From contig DGSC01000050.1 of the NCBI GenBank assembly GCA_002391275.1, positions 1-39,470 of the forward strand: a stretch of 39,470 bases of DNA. The letters are read 5' to 3'. The DNA comes from Prevotellaceae bacterium UBA4372. Lineage in GTDB: Bacteria; Bacteroidota; Bacteroidia; Bacteroidales; Bacteroidaceae. Below are positions 24,912 to 32,015 of the stretch, piece by piece. The position numbers and the translations under genes are program-made. The first letter of the stretch is position 1. Each line of letters opens with the position of its first letter. The notes beneath the pieces were generated by a model. The model ran no database searches and was not told the DNA's origin. It worked only from the letters and a program-made list of their open reading frames with translations.

Positions 24912-27900
24912 ATGATAAAGCGACTTCTCTTATCACTCTTACTCACCTCCCCGCTCTCACTTCTGACAGCGTTTGTGGGCGGTAGCTTCATTTGTTCGGC
25001 GTCAGCCATGACTCCTTTATGGCTTCGCTCGTCGGCTATCTCTCCCGATGGCCAGACCATCGTATTTGCTTATAAAGGCGACCTGTTTACCGTCTCATCC
25101 AAGGGCGGACAAGCTCGCCAGCTCACCAGTAATGCGGCTTGGGATGGCACTCCTGTCTGGTCGCCTTCAGGCAAGAGAATAGCATTTGCCAGCGAACGCC
25201 TTGGCAGCCTTGACATATTCATCATCAACAATGATGGCAGCGATCTCAAGCGCCTCACTACACGTTCCAGTGCCGAGACGCCTCTTGCTTTCATCTCCGA
25301 CGATGAGCTGCTATTCTCCTCCGCTGGCATCCCAACGGCCTACAACCGCCAGTTCCCATCCAACACGTTCACACATATATATAAAATACGCACGCGCGAG
25401 GGTGCACGTCCCGAACGTGTGTCCGACATTAGCGCTGGAAACATAGCCGTTATCCCTGGTAATCAGCTGGTTTATGATGCTATAAAAGGCTACGAAGACC
25501 CCATGCGAAAGCACCAGACGAGTTCGATAGCCCGCGATCTCTGGCTTATCGACCTCCAAGGCAAAGCCGTAAAAGGCAAATCGCAACCCACTTACCGTCA
25601 GCTGACAACCACTGCCACCGATGACCGATGCCCCGTCTACGTAGCTCAGACGCAAACGCTATATTGGCTAAGCGAGCAGTCTGGAACCTTCAACATCTAC
25701 AGCACATCGCTCGATGGAAAGGCTCCAGCCAAGCGCCTTACAGACTTCAACGGCATGCCTGTCCGCTATCTTACGGCTTCAGCTAATGGCACACTTTGTT
25801 TTTCATGGGACGGTGAGCTCTACACGATGCAAGCAGGCGAACGCCCTAAGAAGGTCAACATCGACATCATTGCCGACAGCAACGAGCGTGATCAGTTGCA
25901 ACGCATTTTCTCCTCTGGAGCCACATCAGTGGTTCACTCGCCAAAAAACAACGAGATCGCCTTTATACTTGGCGGCGATGTCTATGTGACTTCCGGCGAC
26001 TACAAAACGACAAAACAAATAACAGACGGCCCGGGTCGCGAGCGGAGCGTTAGCTTCAGCGACGATGGACGCAGCCTCGTTTACGACAGCGAACGGCAAG
26101 GTCGGTGGAGTATCTATCGCACAACCATCAAGAACAAAGACGAGAAGCAGTTCACATACGCTACAGAAATCACCGAAGAGCGACTCACGCCAGAGAACGA
26201 GACCAGCTTCGAACCGGTCTATAGCCCCGACGGCAAGCGCATAGCATACCTCCGCAACCGACAGGAGATTTGTGTCATTGATGCTAAGACAAAAGCCATC
26301 ACAACCGTCATGCCAGCCAAGTACCAATATTCTTACAGCGATGGCGACCAGGCTTTTGCATGGAGTCCTAACTCAAAATACTTGCTTTCTCATTACATAG
26401 GCACAGGCGGATGGAACAATACAGACATTGCCTTGATACCAGCAGACGGGCGTGGCAAGATCGTAAACTTGACCAATTCGGGCTACAGCGAGTCTAATCC
26501 CCGCTGGGTGCTCGATGGTAAAGCGTTCATTTTCCAAAGCGACCGTGCCGGCATGCGCAGCCACGGTTCCTGGGGTGCTGAATATGATTTGTACATCACC
26601 TTTATCAACGACCAGGCTTACGAGCGTTTCTGCATGAACAAAGAGGAGCGTCAACGCTTCGACGAAGCAGAGAAAGAGCTCAAGGACAAAGAAAAGGAAG
26701 AGAAGGATGAGATAGAAAAGAAGGAAAAGGAAAAACGCGAGAAGGCCAGTCGCAAACGTGAAAAGATGAGCGACGAGCTGAAGAAGAAAGCCGATGAAAA
26801 AGCCGAGAAGGCAAAGAAAGAGCGCGAGGAAAAGGAGCACAAAGCTGACAGCATTAAAGCAGCAAACCCGGAGCTCAACCTCAACGACCTTGAGTTGCGC
26901 ACCGTGCGCCTCACCTTCAACAGCGGTCGCATCGGCGATGCCGTTCTCAACAAGGAAGGAACGAAGCTCTACTACGTAGCCGCCACGTTCCCTAATGGAA
27001 CGGCACTATGGGAACGCGACCTTGAGAAAGGCAGCACCACTCAGAAAGCTTCCGGAGTCGGCTTCTCCAGTTTCGACCTCTCACGCGACGGCAAGACAGC
27101 CTACTACAGCAGTGGCGGGCAAATCAAGAAGCTCGAAATTGAGAGTGGCAAAGTGTCGAATATCGATTTCGAATGTTTCCACACCGACTATCCTGCTGCT
27201 ACACGAGAAGGCTACTTCAACCACGTATGGCATCAGACCCGCGAGAAATTGTTTGACCCACAAATGAATGGTGCCGACTGGAACTCTCTGCGCGAACGTT
27301 ATGCCCGCTTCCTTCCGCATATAGGTAATAATCGCGACCTCGCAGAGATGGTGTCGGAGCTCTTGGGCGAACTTAATGTGTCGCACACAGGCTGTCGCTA
27401 CCGCCCTGCACCTTCGGCGTTGGCAACAGCCGACTTCGGAGCCTTCCTCGACGACAGCTACACTGGCGACGGGCTGCGTATAACCGAACTCATACCCGGC
27501 ACTCCACTCACGCGACTGAAAGGTATCGGCGCTGGCTCCATCATCACGCATATCGACGGCCATAAGATAGAGGCCGGAGCCGACTACTTCCCACTACTCG
27601 CCGGAAAGGCTACTCGCCCGTTGCGCCTCACGATTAAGGACGCCAAGGGCGGAAGCAAGGACTACACGGTACGTCTCGCAAACGACTATTCCGACGAGCT
27701 CTACCGCCGTTGGGTGAACCGCAACGAACGACTTGTAGACAGCCTGTCCAAAGGGCGCCTGGCCTACGTGCATATCCGGGCTATGAATAGCCAGAGTTTC
27801 CACGATCTCTACCAACGTCTGCTCTCCGACAGCAACCGAAATCGCGATGCCGTTATCGTAGACACGCGTCACAACGGTGGCGGATGGCTGCACAATGATG

Positions 27901-28298
27901 TGTGTGAATTGCTTTCTGGCAAGGCTACAATGGTGTACACGCCACGTGGACAATACATCGGCACCGACCCCTACAACCGTTGGACCAAGCCTTCTTGCAT
28001 GCTCATCTGCGAGGACAACTACTCCAACGCCCATGGCACACCCTGGCTCTACAAGGAGCTTGGCATAGGTCCGCTCGTCGGAGCTCCCGTTCCCGGCACG
28101 ATGACTGCCGTATGGTGGGAAACCATTGGCGACCTCACTTTCGGCATACCGCAGGTAGGTGCCAAGGACAACAGAGGCAATTATCTTGAGAATCAGCAGC
28201 TGGAGCCCGACCATCTCATCATCAGTCAACCAGCCGATCTACTCCACGGCCGCGACCTTCAGCTTGAAAAGGCCGTTGAAATCATGCTGAATAAGTAA
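24912..28298 (+). CDS. Tricorn-type S41 protease, exported
   Basis: A large (1128-residue) homologue of the tricorn core protease, which trims oligopeptides. A signal peptide (about 1-32, ending ASA-M) indicates export. Parts: six- and seven-bladed propellers built from WD40/TolB-like repeats (e.g. SAISPDGQTIVFAYKGDLF, PVWSPSGKRIAFASERLG), an inserted highly charged helix (about 575-651), a helical C1 domain with the expected catalytic His in NVSHTGCRYRP, a PDZ domain (about 850-920), and the S41 domain with VDTRHNGGGWLHND and a probable nucleophile Ser in EDNYSNAHGTPW. All expected elements are there. It follows the M16 gene by 80 bases without an obvious promoter, so they likely form an operon. 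Confidence 0.93.
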   Translation: MIKRLLLSLLLTSPLSLLTAFVGGSFICSASAMTPLWLRSSAISPDGQTIVFAYKGDLFTVSSKGGQARQLTSNAAWDGTPVWSPSGKRIAFASERLGSLDIFIINNDGSDLKRLTTRSSAETPLAFISDDELLFSSAGIPTAYNRQFPSNTFTHIYKIRTREGARPERVSDISAGNIAVIPGNQLVYDAIKGYEDPMRKHQTSSIARDLWLIDLQGKAVKGKSQPTYRQLTTTATDDRCPVYVAQTQTLYWLSEQSGTFNIYSTSLDGKAPAKRLTDFNGMPVRYLTASANGTLCFSWDGELYTMQAGERPKKVNIDIIADSNERDQLQRIFSSGATSVVHSPKNNEIAFILGGDVYVTSGDYKTTKQITDGPGRERSVSFSDDGRSLVYDSERQGRWSIYRTTIKNKDEKQFTYATEITEERLTPENETSFEPVYSPDGKRIAYLRNRQEICVIDAKTKAITTVMPAKYQYSYSDGDQAFAWSPNSKYLLSHYIGTGGWNNTDIALIPADGRGKIVNLTNSGYSESNPRWVLDGKAFIFQSDRAGMRSHGSWGAEYDLYITFINDQAYERFCMNKEERQRFDEAEKELKDKEKEEKDEIEKKEKEKREKASRKREKMSDELKKKADEKAEKAKKEREEKEHKADSIKAANPELNLNDLELRTVRLTFNSGRIGDAVLNKEGTKLYYVAATFPNGTALWERDLEKGSTTQKASGVGFSSFDLSRDGKTAYYSSGGQIKKLEIESGKVSNIDFECFHTDYPAATREGYFNHVWHQTREKLFDPQMNGADWNSLRERYARFLPHIGNNRDLAEMVSELLGELNVSHTGCRYRPAPSALATADFGAFLDDSYTGDGLRITELIPGTPLTRLKGIGAGSIITHIDGHKIEAGADYFPLLAGKATRPLRLTIKDAKGGSKDYTVRLANDYSDELYRRWVNRNERLVDSLSKGRLAYVHIRAMNSQSFHDLYQRLLSDSNRNRDAVIVDTRHNGGGWLHNDVCELLSGKATMVYTPRGQYIGTDPYNRWTKPSCMLICEDNYSNAHGTPWLYKELGIGPLVGAPVPGTMTAVWWETIGDLTFGIPQVGAKDNRGNYLENQQLEPDHLIISQPADLLHGRDLQLEKAVEIMLNK

Positions 28299-28583
28299 AT
28301 ATTCCAAGGCCATAAAGCATTAATAAACATGTCTACCCACACAGACAAGTCAACAAGCTAATATCAACAGAGCTTGCCATAGGCTATCGGCGGCGCATAC
28401 CCGCTCAGACAAGTCAACAGCGCCATTCTATCATGAATGAGCCCACGACAAGTCGAGCGAGTATGCGCCTTTTTGTTTATAACCCCATCAGATATGTTGG
28501 CAATAAGTCGCTGACATTTGCAAAAAAATGCCTTACCTCGGAAAAAGTTCTTATTAATTAGTACTAAGTTCAAAGTTATTCAC
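28299..28583 (+). other. Intergenic region with structured terminator and ACAAGTC repeats
   Basis: No gene is seen in the 313 bases between the tricorn-type protease and the ThiE/TenI gene. GGCGCATACCCGCTC (28392-28406) pairs with GAGCGAGTATGCGCC (28455-28469) with one mismatch and is followed by TTTTT, making a terminator with a 48-base loop. The motif ACAAGTC occurs three times (about 28344, 28409 and 28448), twice as AGACAAGTCAACA, once in or beside each side of the loop. No thiamine-pyrophosphate riboswitch core is visible before the ThiE-like gene. Confidence 0.6.
28392..28474 (+). terminator. Long-loop terminator downstream of tricorn-type protease
   Basis: A 15-base stem with one mismatch (28392-28406 with 28455-28469) is followed directly by CTTTTTG. 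The 48-base loop is unusually long and contains further repeated sequence, so a short structured transcript may be released here. Confidence 0.65.
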
Positions 28584-28591
28584 TACCTTTG
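28584..28591 (+). promoter_or_regulatory. -7 box for the ThiE/TenI-like gene
   Basis: TACCTTTG followed by CA lies 20 bases before ATG 28612, predicting a leader of about 15 bases. No good TTG is found at the usual upstream distance. Confidence 0.65.
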
Positions 28592-28611
28592 CAGCGAAAA
28601 GCCAACAGCGT

Positions 28612-29220
28612 ATGAAACTCATTCTTTTGTCAACAGCTGATTTCTTTGTCGAAGAAGACACTATCATTAATGCGCTCTTCGAGGAAGGACTCGACGTGTT
28701 GCACCTACGCAAGCCAAATACAGAGCCCGTCTACTCCGAGCGTCTGCTCACATTACTGCCGCAACAATGGCACAGCCGCATTGTCGTGCACGAGCATTTC
28801 TATCTCAAGGACGAGTTCAACCTCAAAGGCATACATCTCAACAAAGCAAATCCCACACCTCCACAAAACTATAAAGGGCACATCAGCCGCTCATGCCATT
28901 CCATCGATGAGCTACGGCAGATGCGCCCTGATTTCGATTACCTCTTTCTCTCTCCCGTTTTTGACAGCATCACCTATCCCGAGCGCAAACGTGCTTTCGA
29001 CGACGAGACCTTGCACGATGCCGTAAGGGCCGGACTCATCGACCGCAAAGTGATGGCTGCCGGAGGGGTTAACAGCGAGACGCTGCCACGACTTATCGAC
29101 TACGGCTTCGGCGGAGCGGTAATCCTGGGCGACCTATGGACGCGATTCAACATTCACTCGGGACTCGACTACAAAGAGGTCATAGCTCACTTCCGTAAGC
29201 TGCGTAAAGCAGCAGGATAG
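28612..29220 (+). CDS. ThiE/TenI family protein (thiamine phosphate synthase-like)
   Basis: A 202-residue TIM-barrel protein of the thiamine phosphate synthase/TenI family. ThiE joins the thiazole and pyrimidine phosphates; TenI aromatises the thiazole. The barrel marks are visible: DVLHLRKPN (about 29-37), FNLKGIHLNKAN, SRSCHSIDELRQ, YLFLSPVFDSITYPERKRAF, and the C-terminal phosphate-binding GGVNSETLPRLIDYGFGGAVILGDLW. The usual ThiE sequence after the second strand (DGVHLGQxD) is here GIHLNKAN, lacking the Gln and Asp, which makes a TenI-like or diverged role possible. No other thiamine genes are adjacent. It lies 67 bases upstream of prs. Confidence 0.8.
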   Translation: MKLILLSTADFFVEEDTIINALFEEGLDVLHLRKPNTEPVYSERLLTLLPQQWHSRIVVHEHFYLKDEFNLKGIHLNKANPTPPQNYKGHISRSCHSIDELRQMRPDFDYLFLSPVFDSITYPERKRAFDDETLHDAVRAGLIDRKVMAAGGVNSETLPRLIDYGFGGAVILGDLWTRFNIHSGLDYKEVIAHFRKLRKAAG

Positions 29221-29287
29221 CGCAGAGAACACTGCAACCATAACTTAAACTTCAACAAATAACTTTCGGGAGCAACCCGTAAACATC

Positions 29288-30217
29288 ATGAGCAACTTCC
29301 TCGTATTCTCCGGCACAGCAACACGCTACCTCACAGAAAAAATCTGTCTTAGCCTTGGAGAGCCTATGGGCAACTGTACAGTAACTCATTTCGCCGACGG
29401 CGAATTCTCCGTCTGCTACAATGAAACCGTACGCGGACGAGATGTATTTCTCGTACAAAGCACCTTCCCCAATTCCGACAATCTCATGGAGCTGCTGCTC
29501 ATGATAGATGCAGCAAAAAGAGCGTCTGCACGCACGATCAACGCTGTCATACCGTATTTCGGATGGGCACGTCAGGACCGCAAGGACCAACCCCGCGTAG
29601 CTATCGGAGCAAAATTGGTGGCCGACATGCTGTCTGTAGCAGGCGTCAGCCGCGTCATCACCATGGATCTTCATGCCGACCAAGAGCAAGGTTTCTTCAA
29701 CGTTCCCGTAGACCACCTCTACGCTTCGAGCGTAATGCTGCCCTACATCGAGAGCCTACACCTCGACAACTTAATCATAGCCACACCTGACGTAGGAGGT
29801 TCGAAGCGCGCATCAGCCTATTCAAAGTATTTCCAATGCCCGCTCGTACTTTGCAACAAAATCCGTCGTCGCCCCAACGAAGTGGCTTCCATGCAAATCA
29901 TTGGCGATGTCACCGATGCCAACGTAGTGCTCGTAGACGATATGGTAGATACGGCGGGCACCATCACCAAGGCTGCCGACCTCATGATTGAGAACGGAGC
30001 ACGCTCTGTGCGAGGCATCGCCAGCCACTGCGTCATGAGCGGACCTGCCAGCGAACGTGTGCAGGCCAGCAAACTCGAAGAGATGGTTTTCACCGACTCT
30101 ATACCCTACTCCGCACGCTGTGCCAAGGTCAAGCAACTCACCATTGCCGACCTCATAGCCGAGACCATTAGGAGAGTGGAGGACAACGAGAGCATCAGCA
30201 GCCAATACCTCCTGTAA
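29288..30217 (+). CDS. prs: Ribose-phosphate pyrophosphokinase (PRPP synthetase)
   Basis: Makes phosphoribosyl pyrophosphate from ribose 5-phosphate and ATP for nucleotide, NAD, His and Trp synthesis. At 309 residues it has normal class I length. Motifs: FADGEFSV near residue 37, the flexible ATP loop PYFGWARQDRKDQPR, MDLHADQEQGFFNVPVDHLYAS (active-site HAD-Q), and the PRPP loop VVLVDDMVDTAGTITKAADLM (about 216-236). Start context: a short CGGG/CCCG hairpin and an AACCCGTAAACATC spacer come just before the ATG. The gene probably shares a transcript with the ThiE/TenI-like gene and the small coiled-coil gene. Confidence 0.97.
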   Translation: MSNFLVFSGTATRYLTEKICLSLGEPMGNCTVTHFADGEFSVCYNETVRGRDVFLVQSTFPNSDNLMELLLMIDAAKRASARTINAVIPYFGWARQDRKDQPRVAIGAKLVADMLSVAGVSRVITMDLHADQEQGFFNVPVDHLYASSVMLPYIESLHLDNLIIATPDVGGSKRASAYSKYFQCPLVLCNKIRRRPNEVASMQIIGDVTDANVVLVDDMVDTAGTITKAADLMIENGARSVRGIASHCVMSGPASERVQASKLEEMVFTDSIPYSARCAKVKQLTIADLIAETIRRVEDNESISSQYLL

Positions 30218-30231
30218 ACCATTGTCTTTAA

Positions 30232-30251
30232 GCATTCTTCTTGAAGAATGC
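30232..30251 (+). other. Perfect small hairpin between prs and the coiled-coil gene
   Basis: GCATTCTT-CTTG-AAGAATGC is a perfect 8-bp stem with a CTTG tetraloop. No U-tract follows, so it is not a standard terminator. It could be an mRNA processing or stabilising element setting the two genes at different levels. Confidence 0.5.
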
Positions 30252-30295
30252 CCAACAACAGATAATTCATCATAACACATTTAAATTCAAGACAA

Positions 30296-30625
30296 ATGAA
30301 AAAAATGTTTATCCTCTGTGCTCTCGCAATGGCAATGGCACAGAACATTAATGCAAGCACAATCAACGTTAATGTAGCCGATTCTCTTGGTGTGAACCAA
30401 GCTCTCGTAGACCAGGCTAACGCCACCATCAAGCATCAGAAAGAAATCATCCGTGAAGCTGAGAAGGATGTACGCGACCTCAACAACCAGCTCAAGGACA
30501 AGAAAACGATTATCAAGGACGCAAAGGCTGAAATCAAAAAGGCCAACAACGTCATCAAGGCTGAGAAGGCTAAGGCAAAAGCCCTGAAAAAGGCTGCCGA
30601 TGCCGCCGATGCTTTCAAGAAATAA
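30296..30625 (+). CDS. Small exported coiled-coil protein, unknown function
   Basis: A 109-residue protein with a signal peptide of about 20 residues (MKKMFILCALAMAMAQNINA-S) and a mature part that is almost entirely a charged helix: KHQKEIIREAEKDVRDLNNQ, KDKKTIIKDAKAEIKKAN and KAEKAKAKALKKAADAADAF show heptad-like spacing of Ile/Leu/Ala among Lys/Glu/Asp. It has no recognised domain. Lysine-rich, alanine-rich periplasmic helices of this size sometimes bind cell-wall or outer-membrane partners, but that is a guess. The clean start and the very strong terminator right after it suggest high expression. Confidence 0.8.
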   Translation: MKKMFILCALAMAMAQNINASTINVNVADSLGVNQALVDQANATIKHQKEIIREAEKDVRDLNNQLKDKKTIIKDAKAEIKKANNVIKAEKAKAKALKKAADAADAFKK

Positions 30626-30641
30626 AATCAGCTCCATAAGC

Positions 30642-30700
30642 AAAAAGGCTGCATCGGACAGAGGATTATTTTTTAACCTCTGTCCGATGCAGCCTTTTTT
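30642..30700. terminator. Very strong bidirectional terminator
   Basis: A perfect 23-bp stem (30642-30664 with 30677-30699; core GGCTGCATCGGACAGAGG) closes a 12-base loop and ends in TTTTTTT on the plus strand. The A-run at the left end gives a U-run on the minus strand. It closes the prs region and would also stop transcripts arriving from the GH43 side. Confidence 0.95.
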
Positions 30701-30848
30701 TATGCCTTCAAATCTTAACAAAACGTTAGATGCCCTTACACGAATAAGCTTGTTGCCAAGGCTCCGACCATATCATTCTCTTACTCACGCTTGCCGTACA
30801 TTCGAGCAAAATTGCCACTCCATTCTAAGACATCAATCAATGCATTAA

Positions 30849-30966
30849 GGCGCATCGAACAATTCTCTTAGGTGCATCGGCCAATTCTCTTAGGTGCATC
30901 GAACAATTCTCTTAGGTGCATCGAACAATTCTCTTAGGTGCATCGGCCAATTCTCTTAGGTGCATC
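30849..30966. repeat. 22-bp tandem array, five full units plus a partial one
   Basis: Full units lie at 30849-30870, 30871-30892, 30893-30914, 30915-30936 and 30937-30958, with a partial at 30959-30966. Each unit begins GGTGCATCG (GGCGCATCG in the first), has two variable bases (AA or GC), then CAATTCTCTTA. Units with AA read GAACAATTCTC, units with GC read GGCCAATTCTC. Array order is AA, GC, AA, AA, GC. It is the same unit as at positions 1-52, between convergent genes, and not coding. Confidence 0.97.
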
Positions 30967-31025
30967 TATAACGTTGCTAAGCCGGATTGCTTTTCTCCTG
31001 CTGCCACCTGAGTGCCAGCCTACAG

Positions 31026-32015
31026 TTACGGACGGAAATGCGCAATGGTTTTCAGCCTGTCGCTCTCGTCGTCCATGAGGAAGAAATGAGGCCTACGCAC
31101 GTATCTCCGACCAACGACTTCATGGCTGTGAACGCTCAGAAGCAACCGTCCTTTCCAATCATGGAACAACATACCATGGCCGTAGTTGGGCGGAGTCAAA
31201 GGCTTGGGTTCCTGTATCCATGGACCGTCAAGTGTGCCACTCTGGCTGTAGGCCACGCCCATCGTATAGTCCTTGCCCACCCAGCTTGTCCATATCATAC
31301 CCAAGCGCCCTGTCTGTGTGCGGAAGAGCCAAGGACCGTCGGTCACGACATTAGGCCCTGTGCCGTCGTCGTTGCGGCTCCAAGGCGACTCGCTGGCTCT
31401 GAACATCAGCTGCGACCAACCGAAAGAGCCTGAGAGATCGTCGGTCAGGCGTATCTTTTCCATTGTGCCATCGAGATTTTGCAGCCATTCGTGGCAGTAG
31501 ACCATATAGGGATGCCCGTCGGTATCTACCCACAGTGTGCCGTCCAGCGTAGGCTTGAAAGCAGGCAGATAGACAGGGTCGCTCATTGGCCTGTAAGGGC
31601 CTCCGGGCTTGTCCGAAACGAGTACGTGGCAAGCTCGACGGGGGATGCGCCTACCAGCTACAGAGTCAATCGTTATGGCATTGTTGGTAAAGGTGGCAAA
31701 ATAGTAGTACTTGCCACGATAATGATGCAGCTCTGCTGCCCAAATCTCTGGGTGAGGGCCCATCCACGAGGCCGTGTCTATCTCGACGACTTTACGCGGA
31801 CCATCCCAGAAGCGCAGGTCGCTGCTGGTCCACATCAGGCCACCCGTGCCCGTCATGTAGTAGGTATGCGAGGCCGAATCAGCCAAGATGCATGGATCAC
31901 TGAGGATGATGCTGTCTGTAGGGACATGTTCGCGGTAGCGTGGCTGATGGCGCTGAGCCCATACTGGAAGGGCCCACATAGCCACAAGGAAGAGGACGGT
32001 ACAGAAATGTCTCAT
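31026..32015 (-). CDS. Exported GH43 family glycoside hydrolase
   Basis: A five-bladed propeller hydrolase of family 43, which acts on arabinose-, xylose- or galactose-containing polysaccharides. A signal peptide ends about residue 20 (LPVWA-Q). D40 in LSDPCILAD is the expected general base and D158 in LDGTLWVDTDG the pKa-modulating Asp. At the position of the general-acid Glu (usually EGP) the sequence reads VVTDGPWLF, so Asp226 replaces it. The blades YYMTGTGGLMWTSSDLRFW, MGPHPEIWAAELHHYRGKYYYF and the HGMLFHDWKGRLLLSVHSH stretch fit the family. Length 329, single domain. Its start overlaps the M64 stop (ATGA), so the two are translationally coupled. Substrate is not predictable. Confidence 0.88.
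   Translation of the reverse strand: MRHFCTVLFLVAMWALPVWAQRHQPRYREHVPTDSIILSDPCILADSASHTYYMTGTGGLMWTSSDLRFWDGPRKVVEIDTASWMGPHPEIWAAELHHYRGKYYYFATFTNNAITIDSVAGRRIPRRACHVLVSDKPGGPYRPMSDPVYLPAFKPTLDGTLWVDTDGHPYMVYCHEWLQNLDGTMEKIRLTDDLSGSFGWSQLMFRASESPWSRNDDGTGPNVVTDGPWLFRTQTGRLGMIWTSWVGKDYTMGVAYSQSGTLDGPWIQEPKPLTPPNYGHGMLFHDWKGRLLLSVHSHEVVGRRYVRRPHFFLMDDESDRLKTIAHFRP

Noticed and set aside
26640..26860. Purine-rich tract in the tricorn gene as a frameshift or low-complexity artefact
   Set aside because: The reading frame continues intact into conserved sequence on both sides; it encodes a charged helix.
27594..28229. 211-codon open frame opposite the tricorn-type protease
   Set aside because: It is a shadow of a gene with clear S41 and PDZ motifs on the other strand and has no promoter or family match.
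28492..28611. Possible thiamine-pyrophosphate riboswitch before the ThiE-like gene
   Set aside because: The -7 box leaves only about 15 bases of leader and the conserved riboswitch core is not present.
31001..31020. Hairpin downstream of the GH43 gene as its terminator
   Set aside because: The stem is short with a mismatch and no U-tract follows on the minus strand.
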